This document shows, piece by piece, positions 1 through 11,256 of a DNA stretch of 64,000 nt. The notes below the pieces were generated by a model that worked only from the letters and a program-made list of their open reading frames with translations, was not told the DNA's origin and did not search any database. Numbering within the stretch: position 1 is the stretch's first letter; each line of letters starts with the position of its first letter. This DNA comes from Tilletiopsis washingtonensis (Eukaryota; Basidiomycota; Exobasidiomycetes; Entylomatales). The stretch spans positions 436,117 through 500,116 of the forward strand of contig NW_020312000.1 of NCBI RefSeq assembly GCF_003144115.1, read 5' to 3'. Made by a program: the position numbers and the translations under genes.

Positions 1-741
1 TTAGCTGAGGCGTCGCAAGTGTGTTGCAAGCGAAGAGGACGCACCGAGTGACGACTTGATTGCTCATCTTCTGTCCCGGCTCGCCTGCTCCACGCGCAAG
101 ACCGAAATCGGCAATCTTGAGCTCGCCCGACGGCGCAATGAGCAAGTTATTCGGCTTCAGATCCTGCAGCACCGAGCATGAGTCAGTCATGCGCTGCCCA
201 GGCGAGCCGTCGCACCGGCCAGCACGCCAGATTTTACTCTGCTGCCCGTTCAGCCACTCACGCGGTGTAGGCAGCCGTTGCGATGTGTGTACTCCAAGCC
301 ACGGCACAGCATCGCCATCCAGCTCTTGATGTCCTCTGGCCGGAACAGAATGCTCCTGTCCTTGATGAGTGCCTCCAGATTCGTGTCGAGGAACTCGAGC
401 ACCAGATTCAAGCTCGGCGTGGCGCTGCCGCTGCTGAACACGTCGACGAGGCGAATGACGTTGGGATGCCGCAGCTCGCGCAGGAACTGCACCTCGCGCA
501 GTGCCGTCATGTCGAGGCCGTCGGCCGACGAGACGATCTTGATCTTCTTGATGGCCAGCTTCTCGTTGGTGGCGAGATCGCGCGCGAGGAAGACGGAGGC
601 ATACGTGCCTTCGCCGACCTTGGCGAGCTTGGCGTAGCGCGCTCGTGTGGTCGACGCAGTCGGTGGGAGCGCCGAGGTCGAGGCGACGGCATTGCTGCTG
701 CTGCTCGCGCTGCCGCTCGGCTGCGAGGCTACGGCGGCCAT
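1..741 (-). CDS. KIN28: CDK7/Kin28-type cyclin-dependent kinase (3' end outside window)
   Basis: N-terminal part of the catalytic subunit of the CDK-activating/TFIIH kinase, which phosphorylates the RNA polymerase II C-terminal domain and other CDKs in the nucleus. Exon 1 is 741-262 and exon 2 is 163-45; the next intron (GTGCGT donor at 44) runs off the window. Visible parts are the Gly-rich loop GEGTYASV, the AIKKI lysine, HRDLKPNN created across the first splice (HR|DLKP), DFGLA, and a T-loop ending QVVTR, whose continuation to WYRAPE is typical of CDK7. The ATG at 741 follows an in-frame open stretch and is preceded by a plausible leader; an extra Ser/Ala-rich N-terminal extension of about 35 residues precedes the kinase domain. 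It diverges from the carrier gene at 1361. Assignment to CDK7 rather than another CDK rests on the activation segment and is strong. Confidence 0.9.
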
Positions 742-1360
742 GCTGCCGCTGTCTCGGTGCGGGCTAGCGGCGCGTCGCGTGCGAGAAGCGTATGCTGCAG
801 CCGTGAGCTGTTGGCAGCGAGCGTGGAGAGTAGAGCAGCGGCGCAGGGAGAGCAGAGCAGGGGCGGAGGGCACGGCGGTGGTGGAGTGGAGGCAAGGGCC
901 GTGCAGCGAGAGCGACGGCGAGCGAGTCGCGCCTGGGAGCAGCCTTGGCCGCTTGGAAATGCGCGTCCCTCTGGCGCGTGAGAAGTGGAGCGCTGCGCCA
1001 GCTGTGCCTCCCGCGCTCGTCCCTGTGCTCTCGCTGTTGGCTGAGCATGAAGAAGAAGCAGCAATGCTGCAGCAGAGATGATCTTGACGCAGCGCTGCCG
1101 ACTTGTGACGGACGAAGCTCGTCAGCCGGACGCTGCCGGGCGTGGGATGCGGAGCGGCGGCACCGGCTCGGCGCGCGCTTGGCCCGCCTTGCCCGGCCGG
1201 CCGGCGGGGCGCGCGATCGTCTGCTGCGCGATGCCATGTGCGTGCAGCGGCCAAGCTTTGCCTCGCCTTCCCCGCATCGTCGCACCCTGCTGCAGCTCCA
1301 CCTCCATCGTCTGCCGCTCCCAGCCTCTTCGCCTCGTCTCTTCGCACTCTTGCACTCGCC
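742..1360. promoter_or_regulatory. Divergent intergenic region, KIN28/LEU5
   Basis: About 620 bp between the start codons of two divergent genes, so it should hold both promoters. Long open frames cross it on both strands but have the ragged composition of GC-rich non-coding DNA. I see no clear TATA box or conserved protein segment. Confidence 0.5.
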
Positions 1361-3172
1361 ATGGCCGCGCCGCCGCCCGTGTGCGAGACGGATGCACACG
1401 CGCCGCACCCGCCGCCGCCCGTGCTCGCCTCCACTGCAGCACACGACGCCCTCGCCTCGGGCTCCTCCTCCTCGGCCCCCACCGAGGGCCGCCGGAAACG
1501 CATCGACAAGCGCAGTGCAGACTATGTCATACGCAGCGGCATTGCCGGCGGCGTGGCCGGATGCGTGGTGAGTGCTGGGCGCAGCACGAGCGATGGCTGC
1601 AGGGATTGGAAGGGCTGGTCCGCAAGAGGAGAAGCAGGAGCGGGCAGAGCCAGGAGCAAGGAGAGGCAGTGGATCGACATGCCGTGCAGCCGCGGAGCGA
1701 TGGACAGCGATCTGGTCTGCCGACAGCTGCAGGGCCAGGTGGCAGGCACCGTGTGTGGAGGCAGCTCGGGACGTGCTGGGCCGCTCCGCGCCTCTGTCTG
1801 GCCGGCCAGATCCACCGTCTATGCTGCCGCGATGTTGCATGCTGACACCGCACCAGGCCAAGACAGCCATCGCCCCGCTCGACCGCGTCAAGATTCTCTT
1901 CCAGGCGCAGAACCCCGAGTTCCAGAAGTACAGCGGGCGCTGGACGGGTGTCTTTACGGCCGCCGCCAGCATCGTCTCGACGCAGGGCCCCGCTGCGCTC
2001 TTTCAGGGACACTCTGCGACGCTGCTGCGCATCTTCCCGTACGCGGCCATCAAGTATATGGCGTACGATAAACTGCATTTCGTGAGTGGCACGAAGGGAA
2101 CGGCCAACTCTGGAAGAGAGGGTGGGCTGGAGGGTGGACCCCGGTGGAAGCGGCGGGAGCGAAGGTCAGCTGCCAAGCTGAGAGAGCACCCTTTCAAAGC
2201 CTAGCCATGGCTGTGCAGGCGAGCGCATGTCTGTGTTTTGCGGCGCTTGACTGACCAGCTGGCCTCGCCCACAGGCGCTCATGCCGACGCCCGAGGCCGA
2301 GACATCGGCAAGGCTCTTCCTCGCCGGCTCGTGCTCGGGCGTGCTGAGCGTCTTCATGACCTATCCGCTCGAGCTCATCCGCGTGCGGTTAGCGTTCGAG
2401 ACGAAGCGCAAGCGGCAGTCGGGCTCGTTGGGGCGCATTGTGCGCCAGATCTACCGCGAGGGCAGCACCGAGGCGCCCTTCTCTGGCGATGCGCGGCGAC
2501 GCGCCGGGCGGGCAGCGGGCAAGGCGGCTATGCCCGCCAGTGCCGGCCTCACGACGAGCGCCGTGCAGGCACAGGCCATCGCAGCGGGCGCTACGGCCGC
2601 ATCTCCTGTGCCGCCGGCACCACCAGGGCCGGCGGTACAGGCTGCCGGCGCGCTGCTGGCCAAGTGGCCCATCCTCAAGTTCTACCGCGGCTTCAGCGTC
2701 ACCGTCATGGGCATGATCCCGTACGCCGGCACGTCGTTCCTCGTCTTTGGACGCTGCAAGACGCTGCTGCAGAGCGCCTTTCCGCAGCCTACTGCCACCG
2801 ACTCGCGCGAGCTGGCGGCCCGGAGGCAGTGGTGGTGGCCCAGCAAGACGGTCATCGACCTCTCGGCGGGCGCGCTGGCGGGCGCCATCAGCCAGACGGC
2901 CGCGTACCCATTCGAGGTGGTTCGCCGCCGCCAGCAGGTCGGCGGCATCATCCGGCCGGGCAGCATGCTCGGCATGAACGAGACGGCGCTGTGGATCTGG
3001 CGCACGAGCGGCTGGCGCGGCTTCTATGTGGGCCTCAGCATTGGCTTCCTCAAGGTCGTGCCCATGACGAGTATCTCGTGAGTTGCTCTTGGCGTGTCGC
3101 TCTGCAGCCGCACTGACGCCCGTGCGCAGCTTTGCCGTCTGGATGGGCATGAAACGACAGATGGGCATCTAG
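1361..3172 (+). CDS. LEU5: Mitochondrial carrier family protein, Leu5/SLC25A16-42 type
   Basis: Inner mitochondrial membrane carrier of 425 aa. Exons are 1361-1567, 1857-2081, 2275-3077 and 3130-3172. Three Solcar repeats are recognisable from their first-helix signatures: APLDRVKILFQ (repeat 1), YPLELIRVRLA (repeat 2) and YPFEVVRRRQ (repeat 3). A Pro/Ala-rich N-terminal stretch of about 50 residues and an Ala-rich insert between repeats 2 and 3 (about 2500-2650) lengthen it beyond the usual 300 aa. The closest family I know with this arrangement is yeast Leu5 and animal SLC25A16/42, which are needed for mitochondrial coenzyme A accumulation; the substrate is inferred from that resemblance. 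The final exon supplies only the last 14 codons (FAVWMGMKRQMGI). It faces BEM1 tail to tail. Confidence 0.85.
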
Positions 3173-3735
3173 GCTTGCAGCAGCAGCGCATCGACGCCTT
3201 TACACCTCAACACGACTGCGGCCCGCATCTGCTGCTCGTCACGCACGCATATCCTCTTTCCTCCTAATGCCACGCATCGCACCTTGGGCGCCGACGCACG
3301 ATGGGTGAGATGATGCAGCCTTTTCATTGCAGATCGGACACGGAGCGTGTGGTATGAGGGGACATCCGAAGGAGGCAGTGGAGGGCGCACGCAGATGCCG
3401 GGCGTTCTTGGGCGCGCCCGCAAGCGCGCGCGCACCGAGAGCAGGGGGTGCAGGCGAATGGAGCCAAGTGGGGTAGAAGAGCCGTGAGACGGAATAGAAG
3501 AGGGATGAGAAGACGAAGAAGTGGAGCAGGCCCAAGGGAAGAAGAGAAAAAAGGGGTCCATGGGGAGAGAGGCATGAGGCACTTGTGACGCCGGCAGATG
3601 GAGCAGCAATGGAAGGAGCGCACGAGGTATGAGAGGTCTAGCACAGCGACGAGGAAGACTCGAGAAGGGCGGCGGCCATGCATGCGGCACGCGCAGAGAG
3701 AGAATGCGAGGGACATCTGCAGCGGGCGACGGCGG
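3173..3735. other. Convergent intergenic region, LEU5/BEM1
   Basis: 563 bp between two stop codons. It includes a purine-rich stretch on the + strand (about 3470-3570). No coding potential, RNA gene or repeat is apparent; it presumably holds both 3' UTRs and polyadenylation sites. Confidence 0.5.
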
Positions 3736-5923
3736 CTATCGCACATCGGCGTACAGGACGAGCTTGGCGCCGCTGGCGAGCCACTCGCGCAGATCCTCGT
3801 CGTCGCTGAGGCGCATGAGGCCACTGGCGCCCGGCTCTGGCGCCTGCTCGCGGTAGCGCAGAATGGCCAGGTCAGAGCCGAGGCGCTCGCGCACCTTCTC
3901 CAGCAGCGCCGCGTGCGTCACGTTTGGCGGCACGCGGATCGCCACGAGGTCGTCGTTGGCGCGGTGGAAGATCTTGATCTTGATGAACGGCGGCGCGCCT
4001 GCTTGCGGCGCCGGCGGTGCCTGCTGCGCATGTGCAGAAGTGCCCGAGCCTTGCGAGTCGACAGTGGTGCCCGAGTGCTTGCGCGACATGGAGCCGTGCG
4101 GCTGCAGATGTGACGCTGCGCCGCCGCCGGCCGAGCGCGCTGCCCCACTGCTGCGCGAGTCCGTGCCCGACTGTCCCGAGTTGCGCTGCCCGCCGCCGCT
4201 TGACCGCCCGGCGCCCATGCTGAGTCGGCCCACACTGCGCGCCATGTCGTCCACGCTCGAGCGCGGCCCGACAGGCTGGTCCTCTGCGTATTTGCTGCAG
4301 AGATGCGTCAGGAGCCGAGGCAGAGGCAAATGCGCGCGCGCTGCGCGTTCTCTCCACTCACCTCGTCCCGTTACTTGGCGGCACCGGCGGCCGAGCCTCG
4401 TCCGCCACGTGGCTCGACAGGTAGTCATACTCCTGTCCCAGCTGGTTCGCGTCCACCTTCTGCCTCGCCGCTGCCGCAGCCGCCGCCTGTGCCTGCTGGC
4501 TCAGCGGATGCGTCGTGCAGTGGTCTCCGGGCCGCGGCTCGAAGAAGAGACGCACGAGCTCGGAGCGCAGGATGTACTGCGGCAGCGCGCACAGCTCGAC
4601 GATGTACGCGTCGAGGTCGTAGCGCCGCTGCGAGGTGATCACATCGTCGACGGTGTCGAGCGGGCCGGGCATCAGCGGCAGAATGCGCTCGCTCGGCTGC
4701 CCATTGGCATCCACCTCGCGCCCCGCCTCGGCAGGGAAGTGGTCGAGCAGCGCGATCTGGAACTCGTAGAAGTCCTCGTACAGGCGGTACAGGATCAGGT
4801 CGCGCTCCTCGCCTGCCGGCGCGCGCGGCACGCTTGTTGGCGCAGACGAGCTGGGCCCTGCGACGTGCGCGGCCTGGATGCGGAACCAGTAGTCACCCTG
4901 CTCGTAGTGGAACGAGTCGACGGTGGCCGACGTGACGATGCCCGCCGGCAGCGGTTCGCCCGGCGGCATGCCTGGCGGCAGCTCGGGCTGGCCCTGCTGC
5001 TGTTGCTGCTGCTGCATCTGTTGCTGCTGCGCCATCATCTGCTGGTGCTCCTGCTGCTGCTGATACAGCAGCTGATCGCTGTGCTGCGTCTGCCCGTAGC
5101 CAGAGTCCTTGCTCGGCGGATCCGGCGCTGGCTGCCCGTACGGCGAGTCGTTGACGGGCGCCGCGCCCTGGAAGTCGAAGCGGCCCAGCGGAATCGTGTT
5201 CTTCTTGTAGTCGGCCGTCATCTTCTTCCACTCCTCGACTTTTGGCACAGCGCCGCTCTCGATGAGCTCCTGCACGTTCTCGACGACGCGCCCCGTTGTC
5301 AGATCCTTGATCTCAACAAACGCCACGGGAATCAGGCCTGGCCCGCCGAGACGCCCGATGGGCTTGGCCACGAACCACTCGAAGTTCGACTGCGCAATCA
5401 CGATGATCGACTCGCCCGCCTTTGCCTCGAGCTCGTCGGCACGCTCTGCCGCAAAGTCGTACTTGACGATGGCATACATGCCGCCGCCGCCCTTTGCGGT
5501 CACGGCGGGCGAGGTGGCACCGCTGCGCGCGCCCATGCTGCCCGCCGGCGGCGCGCCGAGCGTCGGCGAGCTGAGCGCACTGCCGCCGCCGCCGCCAGCG
5601 CCCGGCGGCCGGTTGTTTGTCAGCACGTCAAAGTAGGCTGCAGGCACGAGGCCGCGCGCATTGGTGATGGGGTTCGTCGCCTCGAGCCAGTCCGGGTTGC
5701 CGGCCTCGTCAGAGAGCACGTGGAAGAAGTCGCCCTTGTGGAAGCTGAGCTCCTGTGGCGCGCGCGAGCGGTAGTCGCGCGTGGCGCGGATCACCTTCTT
5801 GGGCGGCTGGATGGACACGGCGTTCTTGACGCCCGTGAACGTCGGCGGCGCCGAGGCGCCGGGCCGGCCGCCCGAGGTGCGGTCCTTGTTCAAGGAGCGC
5901 CGGAAGTCCTTGAGACCCTTCAT
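3736..5923 (-). CDS. BEM1: Bem1/Scd2-type polarity scaffold (SH3-SH3-PX-PB1)
   Basis: Scaffold that links Cdc42, its exchange factor Cdc24 and PAK kinases at sites of polarised growth and mating. Exons are 5923-4362 and 4294-3736, giving 706 aa. Domains in order: SH3-1 (about residues 40-100, ATRDYRSRAPQELSF), SH3-2 (about 147-210, VKYDFAAERADELEA), PX (about 335-480, LYRLYEDFYEFQ and the RYDLDAYIVELC helix) and a C-terminal PB1 (last 85 residues, beginning IKIKIFHRANDDLVAIRV). This is the complete Bem1 architecture. A Gln-rich low-complexity tract lies between SH3-2 and PX. I chose the ATG at 5923 (MKGLKDFRRSL), which resembles homologue N-termini; an upstream in-frame ATG at 5977 would add 18 residues. 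A long open frame on the opposite strand is a shadow. Confidence 0.93.
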
Positions 5924-8114
5924 GGCCGGCGGCTGGCAGCTGGAAGCAGCGGCGGCAGCAGCAGTCACAGGGCGCACAGGCGCTGCTCAGAGTGCGGCAG
6001 AGCGGGCCCAGACGTGGCGCAGCGGAAAGGTGCTGTCGGCCGTCTGTCTGTGCGGCTCAGAGGCGAGCGAGCGGGCGAGGCGGTGCGCGCGTAGAGCGAG
6101 ACACGCAGACGCAGCGGATGCAGTGCGCGCAGAGAGATGCGCTCCTGCTGGCTGCTGCAGAGCACTCGGGCTACGTGCGAGCTGGCCGAGTGCGGCGCGG
6201 CGTGGAGACGAGTGTGCGTGCGGATGCGCAGCGGCGAGGCGGCGGCGCAGACGAGCAGGCAGCGGCGCAGAGGTGCGCGGCGAGCGAGGTATAGGTGAGA
6301 GAGAGGCGCGAGGTATGAAAGAGAGCTGCACACGAGGCAGAGCTGGAGGATGAGGCGGGAGGGATGATGGCGGGAACACACGAAGCTGGCCGAGGCGGAT
6401 GCGCCGTGATCTCAGCGCAGGCTGGCGGCGCGCCAGGGAGTCGCGGGCGTAAGCGCGCCGCGAGGCACGCGCGCGCGTCTCGCGGCTGCCGTGCCTGAGC
6501 CCTCACTCTGCCCAGCTCTCACGCCAACGGCCGGCTGCCAGCGTCCATCACCGTGCGTCTAGCCTCCTTCGCACCTCCAGCCGGCGAACCATAATCTAGC
6601 TCCAGATGGACGCATCGGCATATAGGCTGCGCTGGCAGCGGCAAGAGCGACCGCGCTGCCAAAGCATCCGAGGCGGCCGCATCCGCGCGCGGCGCCGAGG
6701 TGCACGCGGCGGGCACAACACGCCTCGCCCTCGCGCGCGCGGCTGCATGCAGCGGGAACGGCGCCGCCGCCGCATGCGACGAGCGGCGCGCGGCGCCGTG
6801 TGGGCCTGGCGCTGGCGGCGCTGCCTCCATCGTCCTTTGTCGCTCCTCAACTCCGCCTCGCCGCCCATGTGGGCCAGATCGTCTGGCCCACATGGGCTCC
6901 CAGGCGGAGGTGCGATGCTTATGCTTGATGCGCCTGATCCGTTGGCCCGGGCGTCGAGATGGCGGGTACGCCTTGATGCTCATGCGCTGTGATCACAGCT
7001 CGCGCGCGGCGCGCAGCGAGCTTCCGACCTCCGACGGCCTCGAACTTCTTCGGACCCTGGCGCTCTGGCCGCCCATGCACTTCTGCCACTTTCGACATCC
7101 GTCACATGGCTGCTCGCTGTGAGATGTTCCCACATGGAAGCACCACGCCGATCCTCTCTGCGCGATGAGGCAGCCTTGCCTCGCGTGCTGCACCGACGCT
7201 CTTCCGGAAGAGGCGAGACTGTCCTTCCGGAGAGGACGACTGACCTCGTGCCTCACGAGCCATCGCTAGGTCAAGGTGCAGTCTCGGATCAGCGCCACGG
7301 CGAGAAAGCCGGTGCCTGCATACGAGGTGGCTGCCTCGTCTGCCTCAGGGACGCAGACGGATGGACGGCTGGTGCGGCATGTGGAGGGCCACTCAGCACC
7401 AAGGCAAGCTGCTCAGTGCTCGGGGCAGCGTGGAGCGTTGTGAGTCAGAGTGAGGCTAGTAAGAGAGTCTTGGTGTCGTGCGGTACAGCGCTCACAGCTC
7501 CCATCTTCAAGTCAGCCCTTCAGTCGTTGGCGCTCGAGAAGACCGGCTCACACGATGCTCACCCGGACGCCAGGCCCGGCGACCAGTCCCAACAAGCGAA
7601 GCAGTGGAGTGAATCTGCCGCCTACTTTGCACTCGAGAGACTTGCTGAATCTGACATATGCCGCCTGAGCTACTCAAGGCTACTGACTTTGCAACTTGTG
7701 CCGTCGGTCGTAAGCTAGCCAGCCACACAGACCAGCATCGCTGCGCCCACCAGTCTCTCTTGCAACTCTGCGCTCTCTGTCTTCTTCCAAGTCATCATTA
7801 AAGAGCTTCGGTCTGCCCAATTTGAGAGCACTCTGAGGTTCCGCATGCGTACCGCAGTACAGCTTGAGGTTGCGTCGACGACAGGCGTGCAAGGCGTGGC
7901 GCGCTCGTCTGACGCGAGAGCGTGGGAACAGCAAGAGATGGCGGCAGCTGGAAGGCGTCAGCGGCTGTCACGCTGCGCTCAGAGTCCGCTGCGCCCTCTT
8001 CCCGACGACCACCTGCACTCCATTCTACTGCCTTCACCCACAGCGCTCGCTCTCAGCGCATCTCTGCCTCTACTCTAGGCTGCATCGCCGCCTAGCGCGC
8101 CGCGCCCGCCCAGC
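5924..8114. promoter_or_regulatory. Long divergent intergenic region, BEM1/SNU66
   Basis: About 2.2 kb separate the two divergent starts, much more than at most divergent pairs here. Base composition drops in GC around 7080-7850. It contains the imperfect inverted repeat at 6851-6909 and a perfect 14-bp palindrome at 7199-7212. A + strand frame (ATG at 7134 to 7718) is open for 194 codons but shows no recognisable domain or splice-consistent context. I found no tRNA-like cloverleaf. Confidence 0.45.
6851..6909. repeat. Inverted repeat, 16-bp perfect core with 8-bp outer arms
   Basis: Core arms 6863-6878 and 6882-6897 are exact reverse complements (GCCCATGTGGGCCAGA and its complement) around a 3-nt spacer TCG. 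After a mostly unpaired 4+4-nt internal loop, outer arms CTCCGCCT (6851-6858) and AGGCGGAG (6902-6909) also pair exactly. Transcribed on either strand this would form a stable hairpin. It lies in the BEM1/SNU66 intergenic region, outside any gene I can support. It may be a regulatory hairpin, a dimeric transcription-factor site or a relic of a small element. Confidence 0.85.
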
Positions 8115-11100
8115 ATGGAGTCCTCCCTCTCCCTCGAGGAGTCCAACAAGCTCCGCATCCAGCTCGGCCTCAAGCCGCTCACCGCCGACTCGGACGACGA
8201 GGCGGCGGGCGAGGAGAGCTCGGACCCGCTGGCTCGGCAGGAGGACACGGCGAACGAGAACTACCGCCAGCGCAAGGAGGAGGCGCGCCGCAAGAAGGAG
8301 GAGGAGGAGATCCGGGAGCGCATCGCCAAGTGAGTGGCAGTTCAGCGTGGCGGCACAGCATGCTACGTGCAGCAGCGCGTGCCATGTGCGGCAGAGCATG
8401 CTTTCTGCGGCAGTGGTATCCATTGGCTGAGACCGCTTCTCCTGCAGGGCACAGAACCGGCGCGAGCTGGCCAAGAAGCTGCGCGGCCCGACGCTCGGCG
8501 AGGCAGACGAGGCTGAGCCGGCGTCGCTGGGTGCGCCGAGCGGCAGCGGCGGCAAGGACACGCTCAAGTGGCTCAAGCAGTCGCAGAAGCGCGCCAAGCA
8601 GATTGCGGCGCAGCGGCTCAAGGAGCAGGAGGAGCAGGACAAGGCGGCGCAGGAGCAGTACGACACTGCTGACCTGGCCGGCCTGCGTGTGGCACACGAC
8701 CTCGACGACATTGGACTGGCTGCCGGCGGCGAGGGCCGCATCTTGACGCTGCGCGATGGCCGCATCCTCGATGGCGACGAGGACGAGTTGATGGACTCGG
8801 CCATCAGCCAGCAGGAGCGCGACCGCGCCAATGCAGAGCGCAAGCGCGGCGCAAAGGGCTACACCGGCCTCGACGACGAGGAGTTCGACAATGCGCCGGG
8901 CAGCAAGCGTAGCGTGCTGAGCAAGTACGACGCTGCGCTCGGGCCCGATGATGTGCCGCCCAAGGCTGGCGATGGCGGCTTCCGCATTGGTGCAGAGCCG
9001 CTCGAAGACCGGCGAGCGAGAGAGGAGGAGCAGAAGGCAGAGGCCGCACGCATGCTCAACCGCACGGTGCTGAGTCTCGACTACAAGAGTGAGTGTGCTG
9101 CGAGAGCTGCAGTGCGGCGCAGTCTGTTGATGTCGTGCGCTTCTACAGAGAACGGCGAGGTCTCCGACTACCTGCAGGAGGGCGACGTAGGCTTCAAGCG
9201 GCCGAAGGTGAGTCAGCGCCTGTCATGCCGCGCGCGCGTTGAGCAAGACTGAACGCGCGCTCGGCCGCATTCTGCCGCATCTCTTCGCATTCTGACGCCA
9301 GTGCCTCGCTCTCTCCCTCGTGCCTGTTTGCGTGTGATCCATGCTCCCTCAGACCAAGAAGAAGAAGCGTGCAGCGACGCGCGTCAAGATCGAGGACGAC
9401 GACGAAGGCGCGGCTGCTGCGGCGGGGCCGTCTGCTGCCGCGCAGGAGGATGCAGACATGGCAGACGTCAAGCAGGAGCCGGCCGCGCCGCGTGTGCCGC
9501 GCCAGCTCACGACGGAGAACTTCGTCGACGACGACGAGCTGGCCGCGAGCCTGGCCAAGGCGCGTCGCAGCAAGGCGAAGCGCACGCTGAACAAGATGAC
9601 GCCCGAGCAGATTGCCAAGAATCGTGCGTGTCAAAAGCTATTGCAGCGATGTGCTTTTTGCTTACCCTCCTTTCTCTCAGTCGCCGCTCAGCGGGAAGCA
9701 GAGGCAGCAGACCAAGGCGACGATGCCGCAGAGCCGGCGTTCGCGGGCGCTACGAACGGCGACTCGAAGGAAGGCCTGACGTTCGACGACACGAGCGAGT
9801 TTGTGCGGACAATACAGACGCGCGACTCGTCGCCCGGCACGAGCGCCCGGCGGGCAGCAGCGGCGGCGGCCTCCTCATCTCGCCGCCTGGCCGAAGCCGA
9901 GCGTCAGATGCGCGAGGGCAGCGGTGGTGCCATTCCGCGCATCAAGTCGGAGCCGCTGGAGACCGACGAGACGCACGCTGCGTCGAACGGCGAGCAGCGA
10001 GTGCGCGTCAAGCAGGAGGAGAGCGAGGCTGGCGACGCGCCGCACGAGGACGGCGAGATCTCCGACGAGGAGATGGCCTACCTCGATGAGCTGCCCGTGC
10101 CCAAGGCCAAGGATGCCGACGGCGTCGAGATCGGCGCGCCCGAGGGCCTCGTTTCGAGCGGCATGGCGGCGACGCTGGCACTGCTGCGCAACTCGGGCAT
10201 GATCGAGGAGGTCACGCCGGAGCAGCGCGAGCGCGAGCAGAAGCAGAAGCAGTACGACGCCTGGCTCGAGCTGCGCCGGCGCGAGGACCGCATGCGCCAG
10301 GCGGAGCGCGATGCCAGCAAGGCGCAGGGCAGCTCCAAGGACCAGGCGACGCGCGAGTACGAGAACCGCATGCGCGAGGCCGAGGATGCGCGCCTGGCGC
10401 TCGAGAAGTTCAAAAATTACAAGCCGGACATCGACATCAAGTACCACGACGAGGTGCGTGCAGTCTTGCGGGAGAAGAGGACGTCCATGTGCTGACCCTC
10501 TCCCCTCTCCCACAGCACGGCCGCGTGCTGAACAAGCACGAGGCATGGAAGAATCTCAGCCACGTCTTCCACGGCAAGATGCCGGGCAAGAAGAAGCAGG
10601 AGCTGACGCTGCGGCGCATCGAGGAGGAGCGCAAGCGCGAGAAGATGACGGCCGGCGACACGCCGACGGGCATGAGCCGCGCGTTCGCCGAGCGTGCCGA
10701 GCGCTCGGGCCAGGCGCACATGGTCATTGGCGTCGGCGCGCGCAACAACGCGCCGCAGGACCTCGACCTGCTCGGCCCCAACATCGCGCGCGAGCCGGTG
10801 GGCAAGGGCAAGGGCAAGGCGCGCGAGGGCACTGCAGACGCCGCCGCGCCCAAGGGCCCGAAGAAGGCCAAGGGCGGCGCCGCCAGCCGCGTGGCCGAGT
10901 ACGTCGACGGCCTCTCCTCCGTCATGTCTCTGCCGCAGGGCACCGACTCGCCGTACGCCGCCAGCCCGCCGCCGCCCGCATCGCCACCGCCGCCTCCGCC
11001 GCCCGGCGGCGAGGCACCGCCGCCGCCATCACCCGCTCCCGCGCCGCCGAAGCCGACGATGAAGCCGGCCTTTGCGCCCGCACGCGCCGTGCCCGTCGCC

Positions 11101-11220
11101 ACGAGCGCGCCTGGGTCGGGCGCCAGCACGCCAGGCATGCTGGGCGGCGAGAAGTTCAAGCTGAGCTTCGGCAAGCGTGCGGCGCCCGATGACGCTGGCA
11201 ACGCAAGCAAGCGGCGCTGA
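8115..11220 (+). CDS. SNU66: Snu66/SART1 family U4/U6.U5 tri-snRNP protein
   Basis: Spliceosome tri-snRNP component of 887 aa. Exons are 8115-8329, 8448-9088, 9149-9207, 9353-9623, 9681-10453 and 10516-11220. The start MESSLSLEESNKLRIQLGLKPL is the family's N-terminal signature. The protein is highly charged and largely helical, as in SART1, with LREL-type central segments. The conserved C-terminal block FGR/HGR...WKNLSHVFHGKMPGKKK is created by the last splice (HDE|HGRVLN). A Pro-rich stretch near 10970-11060 precedes a lineage-specific tail. The 57-nt intron 9624-9680 has no in-frame stop and keeps frame if retained. The stop is only 36 bp from the GPI8 stop on the other strand. Confidence 0.92.
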
Positions 11221-11256
11221 TGCGTGTGCGGGTCTGCAATGCATTGCCCTTCTATG

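Noticed and set aside
7600-7690. Minus-strand stretch resembling a tRNA (GTAGCTCAGGCGG)
   Set aside because: The D-stem does not pair, and the candidate T-loop lacks the conserved bases.
7134-7718. 194-codon + strand ORF in the BEM1/SNU66 gap
   Set aside because: No recognisable domain, no codon bias and no splice partners. It lies in lower-GC sequence but can be open by chance. Could be revisited with RNA data.
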